Positions 24,617 to 34,328 of a stretch of 64,000 nucleotides of DNA are shown piece after piece. A program made the position numbers and the translations under genes. The notes under the pieces are model-generated. The model was not told the DNA's origin and made no database searches. It saw only the letters and a program-made list of their open reading frames with translations. The stretch comes from JACCZH01 sp963729445. GTDB taxonomy: Bacteria; Chloroflexota; Chloroflexia; Thermomicrobiales; CFX8. Positions within the stretch are counted from its first letter, which is position 1, and each line of letters begins with the position of its first letter. The stretch is from NCBI GenBank assembly GCA_963729445.1, contig CAVSNU010000005.1, positions 1,054,001 to 1,118,000 of the forward strand. Direction: 5' to 3'.

Positions 24617-26236
24617 ATGTATGATGATGGCACGGCAAACTGTTTCGGGAGGACGTCGCAACTGGGAAGACCCGGCTCAAAGGCGATTCGATCGCGCCTG
24701 GACGGGAGGGCAACCATCCTCACACGTGCCTGTAAGGCTGCCGGTCTTGCCATTGTCTGGGTACTGATCGTCAGTGGCCCGGGCAACTGGCTCAATGCCG
24801 GCGCGGCTGTAGCGTCTCCATCTTCCTCCAATGCTCCAGCGTCTCAACGGCTGGTCGTGCGTAGCGCTGCGCCACATGTAGACACCGCTCTCGACGCCAT
24901 CGGAGCGACGCACCCCGCATCGATCGAGCCCAGCGATACGATTCCCGGCACCTACCTTGTCTCATATACGACACCTGAGCTCGCCGCGGATGCTCTCAGC
25001 CACCTCGTCGCTCGCCAGGAGATCGTCTGGGCCGAGTACGACCGCATGTTGCAGTTCAACTTCGAGCCAGGTGATCCTCTGAACGAGGGGCAGCTCTGGA
25101 TTCAGACCATCGATTTGCCTGCGGCGTGGAACATCTCGACCGGTGACCCGACGGTGGTCGTCGCGGTCGTCGATTCAGGCGTCAGCGCCACTCACCCGGA
25201 TCTTCAGGGCAAGCTCTTGCCCGGCTACGACTTCTTTGATGACGACAGCGAGCCGAATGATGAGGTCGGACACGGCACAGCCGTGGCAGGCATTATCGCG
25301 GCCCGCGGCAACGATGGTGTCGGCATTGCCGGGGTGGCGATGGACACCATGATCCTGCCGGTCAAAGTAGGCTCGGTTGACGGGTCGCCAATCTCCGCCA
25401 TCGCCGCCGGCGTCGTCTGGGCGGTTGACAACGGAGCCGACGTCATCAACCTGAGCCTGGGGTCGAGCCTGCCGAGCGATGCTCTATATGAAGCGGTAAT
25501 GTATGCCTACGAGCGAGACATCCCGGTGATCGCCGCGGCCGGAAACGAGCCGGAGGCGATTTCGTACCCCGGGGCCTATGCTGAAACCATCTCGGTCGGA
25601 GCGAGCACTCCGTGGGGGACGCTTACGGGCTTCACTTCGCGCGCGAACCGGGTCGATCTGATCGCTCCTGGCTCCGGCATTTTCGCCCCCTGGTGGGGAG
25701 AGACAGAGGGTGATAGCTGGGCATCAGTAACCGGCACCTCGTTCGCCGCGCCAATGGTGGCCGGCGCCGTGGCGTTGTTGCGCTCGCTCGACCCCAGCCT
25801 GACCATCGAGGAGCTGCGAGCGCAGTTGCGGGACACGACGATACCGGTTGGCAATCCGGACCCCGAGCCTGGGGCGGGGGCAGGTCAGCTTGACGCAGGC
25901 GCCGCCCTAGCAAGCTTAATTTCCCGGGCGTTCGACAGAACCTGGCTGCCCACTGACAGCCCGGTGGCGAGTGGTTCAGCCGATCGAACCTGGGTGTGGG
26001 GCCCCGAAGCGATCGCGACCGGCTTCGAAGCGTACGACCAGGCTGTCCAGGGCGAGCGCTTGATCCGTTACTACGATAAGGCCCGCATGGAGATCACAAA
26101 TCCTGAAGCGCTGAATCAGGATCCCTGGTTTGTGACAAACGGGCTGCTGGCGCACGAGCTCATTACCGGAAAGGTGCAGATCGGCGACCAGGCGTTCCTG
26201 AGTCGCGACCCGGCGCAGATTCGCCGTCGCCGGTGA
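24617..26236 (+). CDS. Subtilisin-like serine protease (S8), frame broken near the 3' end
   Basis: The protein has an N-terminal hydrophobic export segment (AAGLAIVWVLIVSG, about 41-54), an I9-like propeptide region (LVVRSAAPHVD... TYLVSYTTPE), and an S8 catalytic domain with Asp (VVVAVVDSGVSATHPDL), His (DEVGHGTAVAGI), oxyanion Asn (IAAAGNEP) and Ser (VTGTSFAAPMVAGAV). It should be secreted and degrade protein outside the cell. The stop at 26236 follows a frame break: the C-terminal domain continues in the next frame (next entry). Divergent from the ECF sigma gene. Confidence 0.9.
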   Translation: MYDDGTANCFGRTSQLGRPGSKAIRSRLDGRATILTRACKAAGLAIVWVLIVSGPGNWLNAGAAVASPSSSNAPASQRLVVRSAAPHVDTALDAIGATHPASIEPSDTIPGTYLVSYTTPELAADALSHLVARQEIVWAEYDRMLQFNFEPGDPLNEGQLWIQTIDLPAAWNISTGDPTVVVAVVDSGVSATHPDLQGKLLPGYDFFDDDSEPNDEVGHGTAVAGIIAARGNDGVGIAGVAMDTMILPVKVGSVDGSPISAIAAGVVWAVDNGADVINLSLGSSLPSDALYEAVMYAYERDIPVIAAAGNEPEAISYPGAYAETISVGASTPWGTLTGFTSRANRVDLIAPGSGIFAPWWGETEGDSWASVTGTSFAAPMVAGAVALLRSLDPSLTIEELRAQLRDTTIPVGNPDPEPGAGAGQLDAGAALASLISRAFDRTWLPTDSPVASGSADRTWVWGPEAIATGFEAYDQAVQGERLIRYYDKARMEITNPEALNQDPWFVTNGLLAHELITGKVQIGDQAFLSRDPAQIRRRR

Positions 26237-26762
26237 TTGGGGTGACATCCTGTCGCCCACATATGCCGACTTCTACCCCCGGATTGGAGCGCCACCGGTC
26301 GAACCAGGTTCAACGTTGATCGAAACGATTGACTCGTTTTCCCGCATTCGTGCAGACGCCCGGCTTGCTGAGTATGGTGTGACTGCCGCCTGGCATATCA
26401 GCGAGACGGACCACCAGATAGCCTCCGTCTTCTGGACATACCTCAATAGTAGGGGCTTGATCGACCTGGACGGGGAGCTCGTGCTGGGGGCACTCTTCTC
26501 GCCGACCTTCTACGCCACCGGATTGCCGATCACTGAAGCCTATTGGACAGAGGTGCACGTGGGCGGCGTGAAGACCGATGTTCTGGTGCAGTGCTTCGAG
26601 CGCCGCTGCCTGACCTATACACCGAGTAATCCCGAGAACTGGCGGGTCGAGATGGGCAACGTCGGCCAGCACTATTTCAAATGGCGCTATGAGGAGAAGC
26701 AAGCCGGTTCCCGGCCTCACCGCATGTCGGACCGCCAGGCCAGCATCGGTTGGAGACCGTAG
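26215..26762 (+). pseudogene. C-terminal domain of the S8 protease in shifted frame
   Basis: After ...DPAQI the expected continuation reads AVAGDWGDILSPTYADFYPR in the +1 frame, a motif (AGD...PTYADF) I associate with repeated C-terminal domains of exported Chloroflexota proteins, then continues to TAG 26760-26762 with TEVHVGGVKTDVLVQCFERR and GNVGQHYFKWRYEEK. A single extra C at about 26220 (ATTCGCCGTC) explains the break. Restored, the protease would be about 714 residues. Either the gene is damaged or the base is a sequence error. Confidence 0.7.
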
Positions 26763-26769
26763 CCCGTCG

Positions 26770-27474
26770 TCAACTTCCTACCGTGCCAAAGAACCGGTCA
26801 CCCGCATCTCCAAGCCCGGGCCGGATGAAGCCACGACCGTCCAGCCGGTCATCAAGCGCAGCGGTGACAACCCGCGTGCGCTCATCGTGGGCTAATACCA
26901 CCTGGACACCCAGCGGAGCGGCAACAAGAGACACAACATCGATGACTCCCGTGAAGCCACGCCGTACCCGATCGATCGTCACAGTGATCGAGCCGCCGGT
27001 CGCCAGCATCGGATCGAGGATGAAGACGCGCTGGGCTTCGCCTGATAGGTCGGGTACGTTGTCACTGTACACAGTGTGTTCGAGAGTCGCTTCGTCGCGG
27101 GCGATACCGAGATGATAAAGAGACGCATCCGGGAAGATGGCACGAAATGGATGGGCAAACACCTCGCCGGCCCGTAGGATGATGACCCCGGCTGGGCGCT
27201 CAACCAGACGTTGAACCTCTACCGGTTCGTCGGTGAACCCGGGGACCGTGTCCGAAACCGTGCGGAATGCACGCGACGCCTCCCAGAGCAGGAACGTCGC
27301 CAGTCTCGATGCAGCTTCGCCGAATACCGCCGGACCGCTGCGCTTATCGCGGATCGTGGCCAACAGGGCATCCGCCAGCGGGTGCTGTGAGAGCGTCAGG
27401 CGTGGATGACCGACAAGGTCATCTCGCGCGGGTTGGCGCCTCTCCCCCATTGGACTGCCCGGCTTATCGCTCAA
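26770..27474 (-). CDS. upp: Uracil phosphoribosyltransferase
   Basis: The enzyme makes UMP from uracil and PRPP. The N-terminal LVGHPRLTLSQHPLADALLATIRDK-like segment, the PRPP-binding motif VFILDPMLATGGS and the following VSLVAAPLGV and the GDAGDR segment near the C terminus match Upp. The start is TTG 27474, inside the stop region of the upstream gene (overlap of 11 bases), with AAAGAGA before it; ATG 27450 is an alternative. It is co-transcribed with the 316-aa unknown gene. The 3' end abuts the broken subtilase (8 bp, convergent). Confidence 0.93.
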   Translation of the reverse strand: MSDKPGSPMGERRQPARDDLVGHPRLTLSQHPLADALLATIRDKRSGPAVFGEAASRLATFLLWEASRAFRTVSDTVPGFTDEPVEVQRLVERPAGVIILRAGEVFAHPFRAIFPDASLYHLGIARDEATLEHTVYSDNVPDLSGEAQRVFILDPMLATGGSITVTIDRVRRGFTGVIDVVSLVAAPLGVQVVLAHDERTRVVTAALDDRLDGRGFIRPGLGDAGDRFFGTVGS

Positions 27475-28414
27475 AATCGTCTCTTTCCGTCACCCACTCA
27501 ATACGAGAGCTCAACTGGTCGGCCAGGTAATCGGCGGTCGCCCGAGAGCCGCTCGTCGAGTCGTCAACCCGTAGCAGCAGGTCCGATCCCGACGCCGGGC
27601 CAGGACCAAGCTCCGCTGCGGCCTGTATTCGCTCGTTCTCCCATGGCCCTGACGTCTCATAGCCTTGGGCATCCTCAACATAGCGCCGGATGCCTAACCC
27701 GACAAGCTCCGCGGCAACCGGGTCGTCCGTCCAGGCCATCAGGTTCGTGGCGACACCACCCGGCAATCGGCTTGCATCCAGCAGGTAGCTGGCCGGCACC
27801 GTCGTCGAGAGCTCGGCCATCAGGCGGTTCCTGTGCTTGCCGGCCGATCGAAGGCGGGTATGCGGGTGGACGATCTCGCCCCAGAACCCGAGAGCCAGGC
27901 TCTCGTCACCCAGTGCCGGGATGGCGATGCGCCGCCCGGCGTCCAGCACCTCGGCCGGCAAGTACGCGGCATCCAGCAGGTAGTCCGGCGGAAAATCGAT
28001 TCTGTCCCAACCTGCCTGTCCGAGCGTCGTGGGACGTGCACCGAGCCGACGGGCCAGGTTCTCCCAGCGCCGCCGGACCGGCATCGAAGTCCCGGTGGGT
28101 AGCCCCAAGGAGGCCCGCCTGCCCAGCTGCCCGAGCAGCGCCGCCGCGACCTGTGGGTGGGTGCCACGCCCTGGGCGGCTCGCCACTGAGGGCAAGAGCA
28201 TGATTTCCTGGCTATCCGGCAGGTCGATGAGCCGCAGCAGGCGCTCGACGGCCAGCTGCGGCGTCAGACCGGACGCGAGCACGACGACGGCCTCAGCAGC
28301 GCGGGCACCTGGTGCATCCACCCTGTGCCGCGTCCTCGGTGGCCGCAGCGATCGCAATCTGTCCATGGTTCTGATCGTCACCTGTTCCCCACCGCACCCA
28401 GATATCGCCTGCAT
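27464..28414 (-). CDS. Conserved-looking protein of unknown function coupled to upp
   Basis: I do not firmly recognise this 316-aa protein. It has no signal peptide or membrane helix. Segments such as PASYLLDASRLPGG and NLMAWTDDPVAAELVGLGI resemble the end of DUF362-type proteins, where D-P-V-A residues are conserved, but the ferredoxin part is absent. It overlaps the start of upp by 11 bases, implying translational coupling and perhaps a nucleobase-related role. The start is unclear: ATG 28414, GTG 28381 or ATG 28366 are all possible. Confidence 0.6.
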   Translation of the reverse strand: MQAISGCGGEQVTIRTMDRLRSLRPPRTRHRVDAPGARAAEAVVVLASGLTPQLAVERLLRLIDLPDSQEIMLLPSVASRPGRGTHPQVAAALLGQLGRRASLGLPTGTSMPVRRRWENLARRLGARPTTLGQAGWDRIDFPPDYLLDAAYLPAEVLDAGRRIAIPALGDESLALGFWGEIVHPHTRLRSAGKHRNRLMAELSTTVPASYLLDASRLPGGVATNLMAWTDDPVAAELVGLGIRRYVEDAQGYETSGPWENERIQAAAELGPGPASGSDLLLRVDDSTSGSRATADYLADQLSSRIEWVTERDDFER

Positions 28415-28478
28415 CCGCTAGCTGGGCGACCTTGGCTCTCATGCTACACTCAAACCGGACTGAAAGGACCTGACGCGC

Positions 28479-28919
28479 ATGCAGTCGCAGGCGTTTTCGC
28501 TAACTCAAACACTCAAGCTACTGCAAGATCACGGCTACCGGATGACGGCTCCGCGCCGGACTATCGCCGAGACGGTGCTCGACTTCGGGCACGCCTTTTC
28601 GGCGGAAGATGTCGTGCGCAGGGTAGACGAGGTTGATCCCGGGATTGGCAGGGCCACTGTCTTCCGTACGCTCGACGTATTGGCGCAGATCGGCGTGCTT
28701 GACCGGCTCCACCGGCCGGATGGTTGCCATTCCTACATCCTCGGGCACGGTGGTGACAAGCACTACCACCATCTCATCTGCTCTTCGTGTGGCGTCGTCG
28801 TTCCATTTGACGGTTGCAACGTCGGCGATCTCCTGGCTGACCTGCAGCGCACTACCAGCTTTGAGATCTCCAACCACATGCTCGAAGTCTTCGGCCTCTG
28901 CGAGACCTGCCAGAACTAG
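28479..28919 (+). CDS. Fur family transcriptional regulator
   Basis: The 146-aa protein has the Fur winged helix (YRMTAPRRTIAETVLDF, GIGRATVFRTLDVLAQIGVLDRL) and the metal-binding C-terminal domain (HGGDKHYHHLICSSCGVVVPFD with HxHH and CSSC, and a second CETC at the end). Two CxxC pairs indicate a structural zinc site. Whether it senses Fe, Zn, Mn or peroxide cannot be told from sequence. It is convergent with lutA (four-base overlap at the ends) and divergent from the 316-aa gene. Confidence 0.93.
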   Translation: MQSQAFSLTQTLKLLQDHGYRMTAPRRTIAETVLDFGHAFSAEDVVRRVDEVDPGIGRATVFRTLDVLAQIGVLDRLHRPDGCHSYILGHGGDKHYHHLICSSCGVVVPFDGCNVGDLLADLQRTTSFEISNHMLEVFGLCETCQN

Positions 28920-29659
28920 AGCCGCTCCGCCAGCAGCTCGGCAACATGCAGGACGCGGATGTCGCTGTCCTGAGCTTGCAGACCACCTCTGATCTGCATC
29001 AGGCAGCCTGGGTTATCCGCCACCACGACCCGAGCTCCGGTGTTCGTGGCGTTGGCGAGCTTCTTCCCAAGGATGGCCGTGGAAACCTGCGGGTAATCCA
29101 TTGAGAAGGACCCCCCAAAGCCACAGCAGACCCGGGAATCCTCCATCTCGCGCAGCTCGTAGCCCAGTAAGTCCGTCACGATCGTTCGCGACGCAGCACC
29201 GAGCCCGAGCGCGTTCGCCGACTGGCAGGCGTCGTGGTAGGTCACGGTTGTGGCGTTCCGGGCAGGCAGGTCGGCGGGATCGAGCTGCGCGACGTCCACG
29301 ATAAACGACGCGAACTCCGTGAGCCGAGCGGCCTGGGTTGCCGCTCGAACGCGCCACTCCGCGTCGTTCGCGAAGAGCACCTGGTAATCCTGGGTGATAG
29401 CCGCCAGGCAGCTGGTGCTATTGGTCAGCACGACATCGGCCTCGACCCCCTCAAGCATGCGGATCGTCTGCTCGGCCATCTGGCGGCCGTGTGCCCTGTC
29501 CCCGACATTCAACGCGATCAAACCGCAACAGTGCTGGTCCTGGGGAAAGTGAACATCGCATCCACAGGCCTCCAGCACACGCAGCACGGCCTCGCCCATC
29601 TCCGGCATCACCCGGTCAATGAGGCAACCGGGGAAGTAGGCGACACGTAATCCCTGCAG
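28916..29659 (-). CDS. lutA: (Fe-S)-binding protein, LutA/GlcF-like
   Basis: The product has the two CCG (cysteine-rich) domains of LutA: RVAYFPGCLIDRV, QDQHCCGLIALN, TNSTSCLAA, then TYHDACQSAN, DSRVCCGFGGSFS and DNPGCLMQIRGG. LutA works with LutB (and usually LutC) to oxidise L-lactate to pyruvate. The first ATG/GTG (29611) lies inside the first domain; homology extends back to RVAYFPGC, so the only in-frame candidate is CTG 29659, unless a frame error hides the true start. It overlaps the end of lutB by about 44 bp. No lutC is seen nearby. Confidence 0.85.
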   Translation of the reverse strand: MQGLRVAYFPGCLIDRVMPEMGEAVLRVLEACGCDVHFPQDQHCCGLIALNVGDRAHGRQMAEQTIRMLEGVEADVVLTNSTSCLAAITQDYQVLFANDAEWRVRAATQAARLTEFASFIVDVAQLDPADLPARNATTVTYHDACQSANALGLGAASRTIVTDLLGYELREMEDSRVCCGFGGSFSMDYPQVSTAILGKKLANATNTGARVVVADNPGCLMQIRGGLQAQDSDIRVLHVAELLAERL

Positions 29660-31119
29660 CCTTACTGCTCGATAGATGCGGGACCTGCGGCCGCCCGTTG
29701 CTCCGCACGCGCTCGCGCAGAGGGTGTTTTGCGGGAGCGGTCAGTGTGCGATTGAGGGTCGCTGCGGACATGAGGGGTATCTTGCGAATGACGCCGTCAT
29801 CGTCAGATACCAGATCAGCTGCCCGGGCAACGATCCCGGCCCATCTGCCGCCAACCTTCGGATCGCTCCAGCGCGCGACGCCCATCTCCTTGACCTTTGG
29901 CAACCCGAACTCCTCGACGACGCGGGCGCGCACATCGAGGATCAGCTTCGGGATCGGGATCTCAGCGGGGCATACCGTTTCGCACGCGTTGCACGAGACG
30001 CAGAGGCTCTGCGGTCCGGCGGCATTCTCCAGCCCATGGTGCATGGCCGTCATGATCAGGCCGATAGGACCGGTGTAGATATGCCCGAACACGTGACCGC
30101 CGACGATCTGATAGGGCGGGCACACGTTGGAACACGCGCCACAACGAATGCAGTGCAACGCCTCGCTGAGATCCGGATCCTGCCGGGTCGCCCAGCGCCC
30201 GTTGTCGAGGAGAACGATGTGGACTTCCTTCGGACCGTGTACACCGACTGACAGGGCGAGCTCAATGTCGGCGCTGCGGCTCGGACCGGTAATGAACGAG
30301 ACATAACTGGTGATTTTCTGCCCGGTGCCGGAGCGGGGGAGTACGTCCAGAATGGCGGTAGCGTCCGCCATAGAGGGCACGATCTTCTCGATACCCAGTA
30401 AGGCGATATGGACCGGTGGCAGGGTCGTCACCAGACGCCCGTTACCCTCGTTGCTGACAATCATCAGCGTGCCAGTATCCGCGATTGCTGCGTTGGCCCC
30501 GGAAATACCGATGTCGGCGTTCACAAATTCGTCCCGCAGCCGCTCCCGAGCGACAGCGACGAGCTCAGCGATGTCCGGAGGTAGCTCGCGGCCCACCTCG
30601 GTTGAAAAGAGCTCAGCTACCTGCTCGCGGGTCTTATGGATCGCCGGCGCAATCAGGTGCGACGGCGCCTCGCCTGCCAGCTGCATGATCCATTCGCCGA
30701 GGTCCGTCTCAACAACCCGTAAGCCCTCGGCTTCCAGGGCATGGTTCAGGTGAATCTCTTCACTCACCATCGACTTGCTCTTGATGACGAGCTTCGCCTG
30801 ATGACGCCGGGCAATCTCAGCGACGATCCGGTTCGCGTCAGCGGGCGGTCTCGGCCAGGTGTACGACGGCCCCGACCGCCTCCGCCTCTTCCGTAAACTG
30901 CTGCACCAGCGCTGGCAAGCGTTCGATGGCGTCACGCTTGAGCGTGCTGACCTTGCGGCGCTTCTCCTGGAAGTCACCAGTCGCGAAGGCTCGCGTCCGG
31001 CGCCGGCCAAACTCCGGCAGGGCGCGTGTCAGGGCGGTCGCCAGATGGGTATCGGCAACCGCCGCATCAACCCGCTTCTGGAACGCCTTCTTGTCTGGTT
31101 TCCGAACGCTGCTCGTCAT
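29616..31119 (-). CDS. lutB: LutB-like iron-sulfur protein with one frame break
   Basis: Residues from ATG 31119 (FQKRVDAAVADTHLATAL ... VHLAETA) match the LutB N terminus but stop at 30838. The rest reads in another frame from about 30845 on (ADANRIVAEIARRHQAKLVI, SKSMVSEEIHLNHAL, then an LUD domain). Near the C terminus are two 4Fe-4S cysteine motifs (CIRCGACSNVCP and CVSCNACETVCP). One extra C in ACCGCCCGCTGAC explains the break. The 3' end after about 29750 may hold a second disturbance, since a neighbouring frame gives a more natural tail. Together with lutA it forms a lactate-oxidation unit in the order lutB-lutA. Confidence 0.82.
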
Positions 31120-31154
31120 CGCTGGTCCTCCCTCGTTGCCTAGCGAGTATAGCG

Positions 31155-32312
31155 CTACGCGGCAACGGTGGAACGCGGGTAGAGCGAGACGCGCAAATGG
31201 TCGAAGTCAACCTCTTCCCCAGAGAACAGGATGACTCTCACTTCGGACACATCCCCGGGCAACAGGGAGTGTCCAACCTTGATCCCGACCTGGTTGTATC
31301 CGGGACGAGTCAAACCACCTCCGATCTGTTCATGGAGGTAATACCAGCGATCGCCAACGCGGACGGAGATCGTCGCAGCCGCCCCTTGAGCGGGGAGATC
31401 CAGCTCCACGAAGACGTAGTTGTGCATGTCAATCTGATACTTCTCCCAGACCTCCTGAGCCGCCAGAGCGGCGAAGTCCGGATCGTGGGCGGGCGCATTG
31501 ATCGTTTCGTACTGCGGGAGCGGCACAAGCAGCCCGTGTGCCCACAGCTTCAGCTCCAGATCGAACACCCTCCGGAAGTTGTGGTTCGAGCTGGCAACGG
31601 TGAACACCGGCCGCTCTGTCCCATCGTAGTCGAGCCTCAAGTGTCGATGGCCGGGGGCCTGATAATACGCGCCAACCACCTCATCACCCAGCAGGGTCAC
31701 CCGGTAGACCAGCTCGCGGTCCATCGAATGCCCGAACTTGGCCAGGCGGCTCTCGATCGGCATGCCCCCAGGCTCATCTACGAACCAGAGGAAATACCGG
31801 ATCGTTGTCGCGGTCGCCGGCCCGGATGTTGATTGCGACACGTTGTAGTACAGCCCGATCGGCGAGTTATAGCGCGCTGGGAACACGTCGCTATGACGCA
31901 AGATCAGCGGCGTATGCCGGTACACGGTCCGCAGCGTGTCCGAGGTTCCAGGATCAGCGATCAGCGCCTCCAGTTGTTCGAGTGACGTGAAATTCTCCTC
32001 GACAATGCGCTCCAGCCCGCGCTGCGGATCTCCCAGATCACGCACCACGACGCGCGGCGGAGACATAGAGGCCATTTGGGCGTTCGCCACCACCTGTAAC
32101 ACCAGGAACGGGACATACACGGTGAGCAGGAGTGTCGCCATCAACTCCGATCGACCGTGGACGAGATCTCGAAGCCGTATGACCGTCGCTTTGAGTGATT
32201 GAGAACAGCGCGTCCAGGAACCTGAGACGTTGCGCCGCTCTGTTTGCTCCGCGTCAGCGACAGATAAACGCTTACGATCCCTGGACGAACCTGGATTGAT
32301 ATCACCATGCAT
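31155..32312 (-). CDS. Membrane-anchored protein of unknown function
   Basis: The 385-aa product has a basic N-terminal region and one hydrophobic helix (about 58-77, MATLLLTVYVPFLVLQVVAN), followed by a long, probably extracytoplasmic part with many aromatic and charged residues (YFLWFVDEPGGMP, GHRHLRLDYDG, YNQVGIKVGHS). That distribution suggests a membrane-anchored beta-rich protein. I recognise no family. An internal start at ATG 32141 would leave the hydrophobic segment as a signal peptide. It is divergent from the S9 peptidase at 32409 and downstream of nothing on its strand. Confidence 0.65.
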   Translation of the reverse strand: MHGDINPGSSRDRKRLSVADAEQTERRNVSGSWTRCSQSLKATVIRLRDLVHGRSELMATLLLTVYVPFLVLQVVANAQMASMSPPRVVVRDLGDPQRGLERIVEENFTSLEQLEALIADPGTSDTLRTVYRHTPLILRHSDVFPARYNSPIGLYYNVSQSTSGPATATTIRYFLWFVDEPGGMPIESRLAKFGHSMDRELVYRVTLLGDEVVGAYYQAPGHRHLRLDYDGTERPVFTVASSNHNFRRVFDLELKLWAHGLLVPLPQYETINAPAHDPDFAALAAQEVWEKYQIDMHNYVFVELDLPAQGAAATISVRVGDRWYYLHEQIGGGLTRPGYNQVGIKVGHSLLPGDVSEVRVILFSGEEVDFDHLRVSLYPRSTVAA

Positions 32313-32408
32313 TATTGAACGTTTCAGATCCTTTCGACCGTCACAGCGCAGTATTGAAGTCTATACTGGCAGCGCTGTATTAGACTCACTCTTGCAGAAG
32401 AGGCATAC

Positions 32409-34328
32409 ATGGCCACCCTCCTTACCCCCGAAACACTTGTCGATCTCTCGTCTCCGACCGACCCGAGGATCAGTCCGGACGGTCGATGGGTGACTGTGTC
32501 AGTTACTCCGGCGTCGAAGCGCGGCGATCACTCCGTTTCGGCAATCTGGTTGGCGGCGGTCGACAACCGTCAGCCGGCACGGCAGCTCACGAGCGGCCTC
32601 ACCAACGATCGCCACGCGCGCTGGTCCCCGGATTCGTCGCAGATCGCGTTCCTCTCCGATCGAGAAGAGCGCGGGACGGCCCAAGTCCAGGTCTTATCAT
32701 TGGAAGGCGGGGAGGCGCTCGCGGTCACGGATGTCCCCGGCGGAGTCAACGGTTTCTGCTGGTTGCCGGCAGGACCGCCGCGAATCGCCTTCCTTGCCGC
32801 TGACGCACAAGATAAGGGTGAGCAGGAGCGCCGCAAGAAGGAGCGCGATGATGCCAGGGTCTACGGTGAATTCTGGCCCTTCGCGCGGGTAGTGGTGCTC
32901 GACCTGGAGACTAAGGAGGCGCGCTGCTACGACACGGGAGAACGGCACGTCGCCAGCCTGTCCCCCTCGCCGGATGGTGAGAAACTGGCCCTGACCCTCT
33001 GGGACACGCCAGAGATCGATCACATCATGGCCACCAGTCAGCTGGCTGTTCTGGATCTGAACGATGGCGATCTGACGCTGAGCGGTAAGCCGGGCTTCAA
33101 CGCGGACTCGGTGACCTGGTCCCAGGATGGTCGAGCGTTGTACTTCTTCGGCCGGGGCGGTGCAACCGCCGTCTCGTCATATCAGCTCTGGACATACCGC
33201 CTTAATGCCGAGACCGATCGCACCTGCCTGACCACAGACCTTCAGGCCTGCGTCTACGACGTCACCCGGGGCGCCGATAGTCAGGATGTCCTCGTGCTCG
33301 TGGCCGAGGGCACCGAGTCGGCAATCTATCGCCTGCGGCCAAGCGATAACGATTTTGCCAAGCTCTCACACTTTCCTGGCGACGTCTCAGGCCTGTCGGT
33401 CAGCGACGACGGCCGGATAGTCGCGTTTCTGGGGAGTACAGCCGATCGGCCGTACGACATCTACGCCGGTACACCCTCGGGCGACTGGAAGCGGGTCACT
33501 AATTTCCACACTGCGCTCGACGACACGCTACTCGGCGAGCAGGAAGTGGTCGGCTGGGAGCGGGCCGGGTTCACCTTAGACGGCATCCTGATCTGGCCAC
33601 ACGACAAGACTCGTGTCGATGGACCGCTGCCAACCATCGTGTCGCTTCACGGCGGCCCCTACGGTCGCTGGTCAAACAGCTTCATTGGCCGTTACTTCGG
33701 CCGCTGGCTGGCCGCTCAGGGTTATCTCGTGTTTCTGCCGAACCCACGCGGTGGCATGGGCCACGGACAGGCGTTCGCCGAGTCCGTGCTTCACACAGTG
33801 GGAGATGAAGACTATCTGGACATCATGGCTGGGGTCGACATGCTGATCGAGAACGGAGTGGCGGACCCGGAACGTCTTGGCTGTGGCGGCTGGAGCCAGG
33901 GCGGTTTCATGACCGCCTGGATCGTCGGCCATACCGACCGGTTCAAGGCCGGCGTCATGGGCGCCGGCGTGAGCGACTGGGGCATGATGGTGGCGACCAG
34001 CGACATCCCCTCCTATGAGTATCTGATGGGCGGAGGGAATCCGTACGAGGGTGTCGGGCCGCACTCGTTCGACAGGCAGTCGCCAATCTCCTACGTCCAT
34101 AACGCGACGACGCCGACCTTGATCGTGCATGGCGAAAACGACGAGCGGGTGCCGCTCAGTCAGGGCATCTTTTTCCATCGCGGGTTACGCGCTTATGGGG
34201 TGCCTACCGAGCTCGTCACCTATCCTCGCGAGCCCCACACCATCCATGAACGCAACCACCAGCTCGACCTGTTGCGCCGGGTGGCTGATTGGTATGCGAA
34301 GTGGATTCCGGTGGGTGGAGGACGGTAA
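32409..34328 (+). CDS. S9 family peptidase (acylaminoacyl-peptidase-like)
   Basis: The 639-aa protein has an N-terminal TolB/PD40 beta-propeller (ARWSPDSSQIAFLSDR and similar) and a C-terminal alpha/beta hydrolase domain. The catalytic triad is Ser496 (GGWSQGGFM), Asp578 (HGENDERVP) and His610 (EPHTIHER). These oligopeptidases cut short peptides; no signal peptide is seen, so it is probably cytosolic. Start ATG 32409 is the family start (LTPETLVDLSSPTDPRISPDG). It stands alone between a divergent membrane protein and a repeat-bearing gap, upstream of a peptide transporter operon that may feed it. Confidence 0.94.
   Translation: MATLLTPETLVDLSSPTDPRISPDGRWVTVSVTPASKRGDHSVSAIWLAAVDNRQPARQLTSGLTNDRHARWSPDSSQIAFLSDREERGTAQVQVLSLEGGEALAVTDVPGGVNGFCWLPAGPPRIAFLAADAQDKGEQERRKKERDDARVYGEFWPFARVVVLDLETKEARCYDTGERHVASLSPSPDGEKLALTLWDTPEIDHIMATSQLAVLDLNDGDLTLSGKPGFNADSVTWSQDGRALYFFGRGGATAVSSYQLWTYRLNAETDRTCLTTDLQACVYDVTRGADSQDVLVLVAEGTESAIYRLRPSDNDFAKLSHFPGDVSGLSVSDDGRIVAFLGSTADRPYDIYAGTPSGDWKRVTNFHTALDDTLLGEQEVVGWERAGFTLDGILIWPHDKTRVDGPLPTIVSLHGGPYGRWSNSFIGRYFGRWLAAQGYLVFLPNPRGGMGHGQAFAESVLHTVGDEDYLDIMAGVDMLIENGVADPERLGCGGWSQGGFMTAWIVGHTDRFKAGVMGAGVSDWGMMVATSDIPSYEYLMGGGNPYEGVGPHSFDRQSPISYVHNATTPTLIVHGENDERVPLSQGIFFHRGLRAYGVPTELVTYPREPHTIHERNHQLDLLRRVADWYAKWIPVGGGR

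Noticed and set aside
27406..28203. A 265-codon plus-strand frame opposite upp and its neighbour
   Set aside because: Product is Pro/Arg/Ser-rich and antisense to two coupled minus-strand genes, one of which (upp) is certain.
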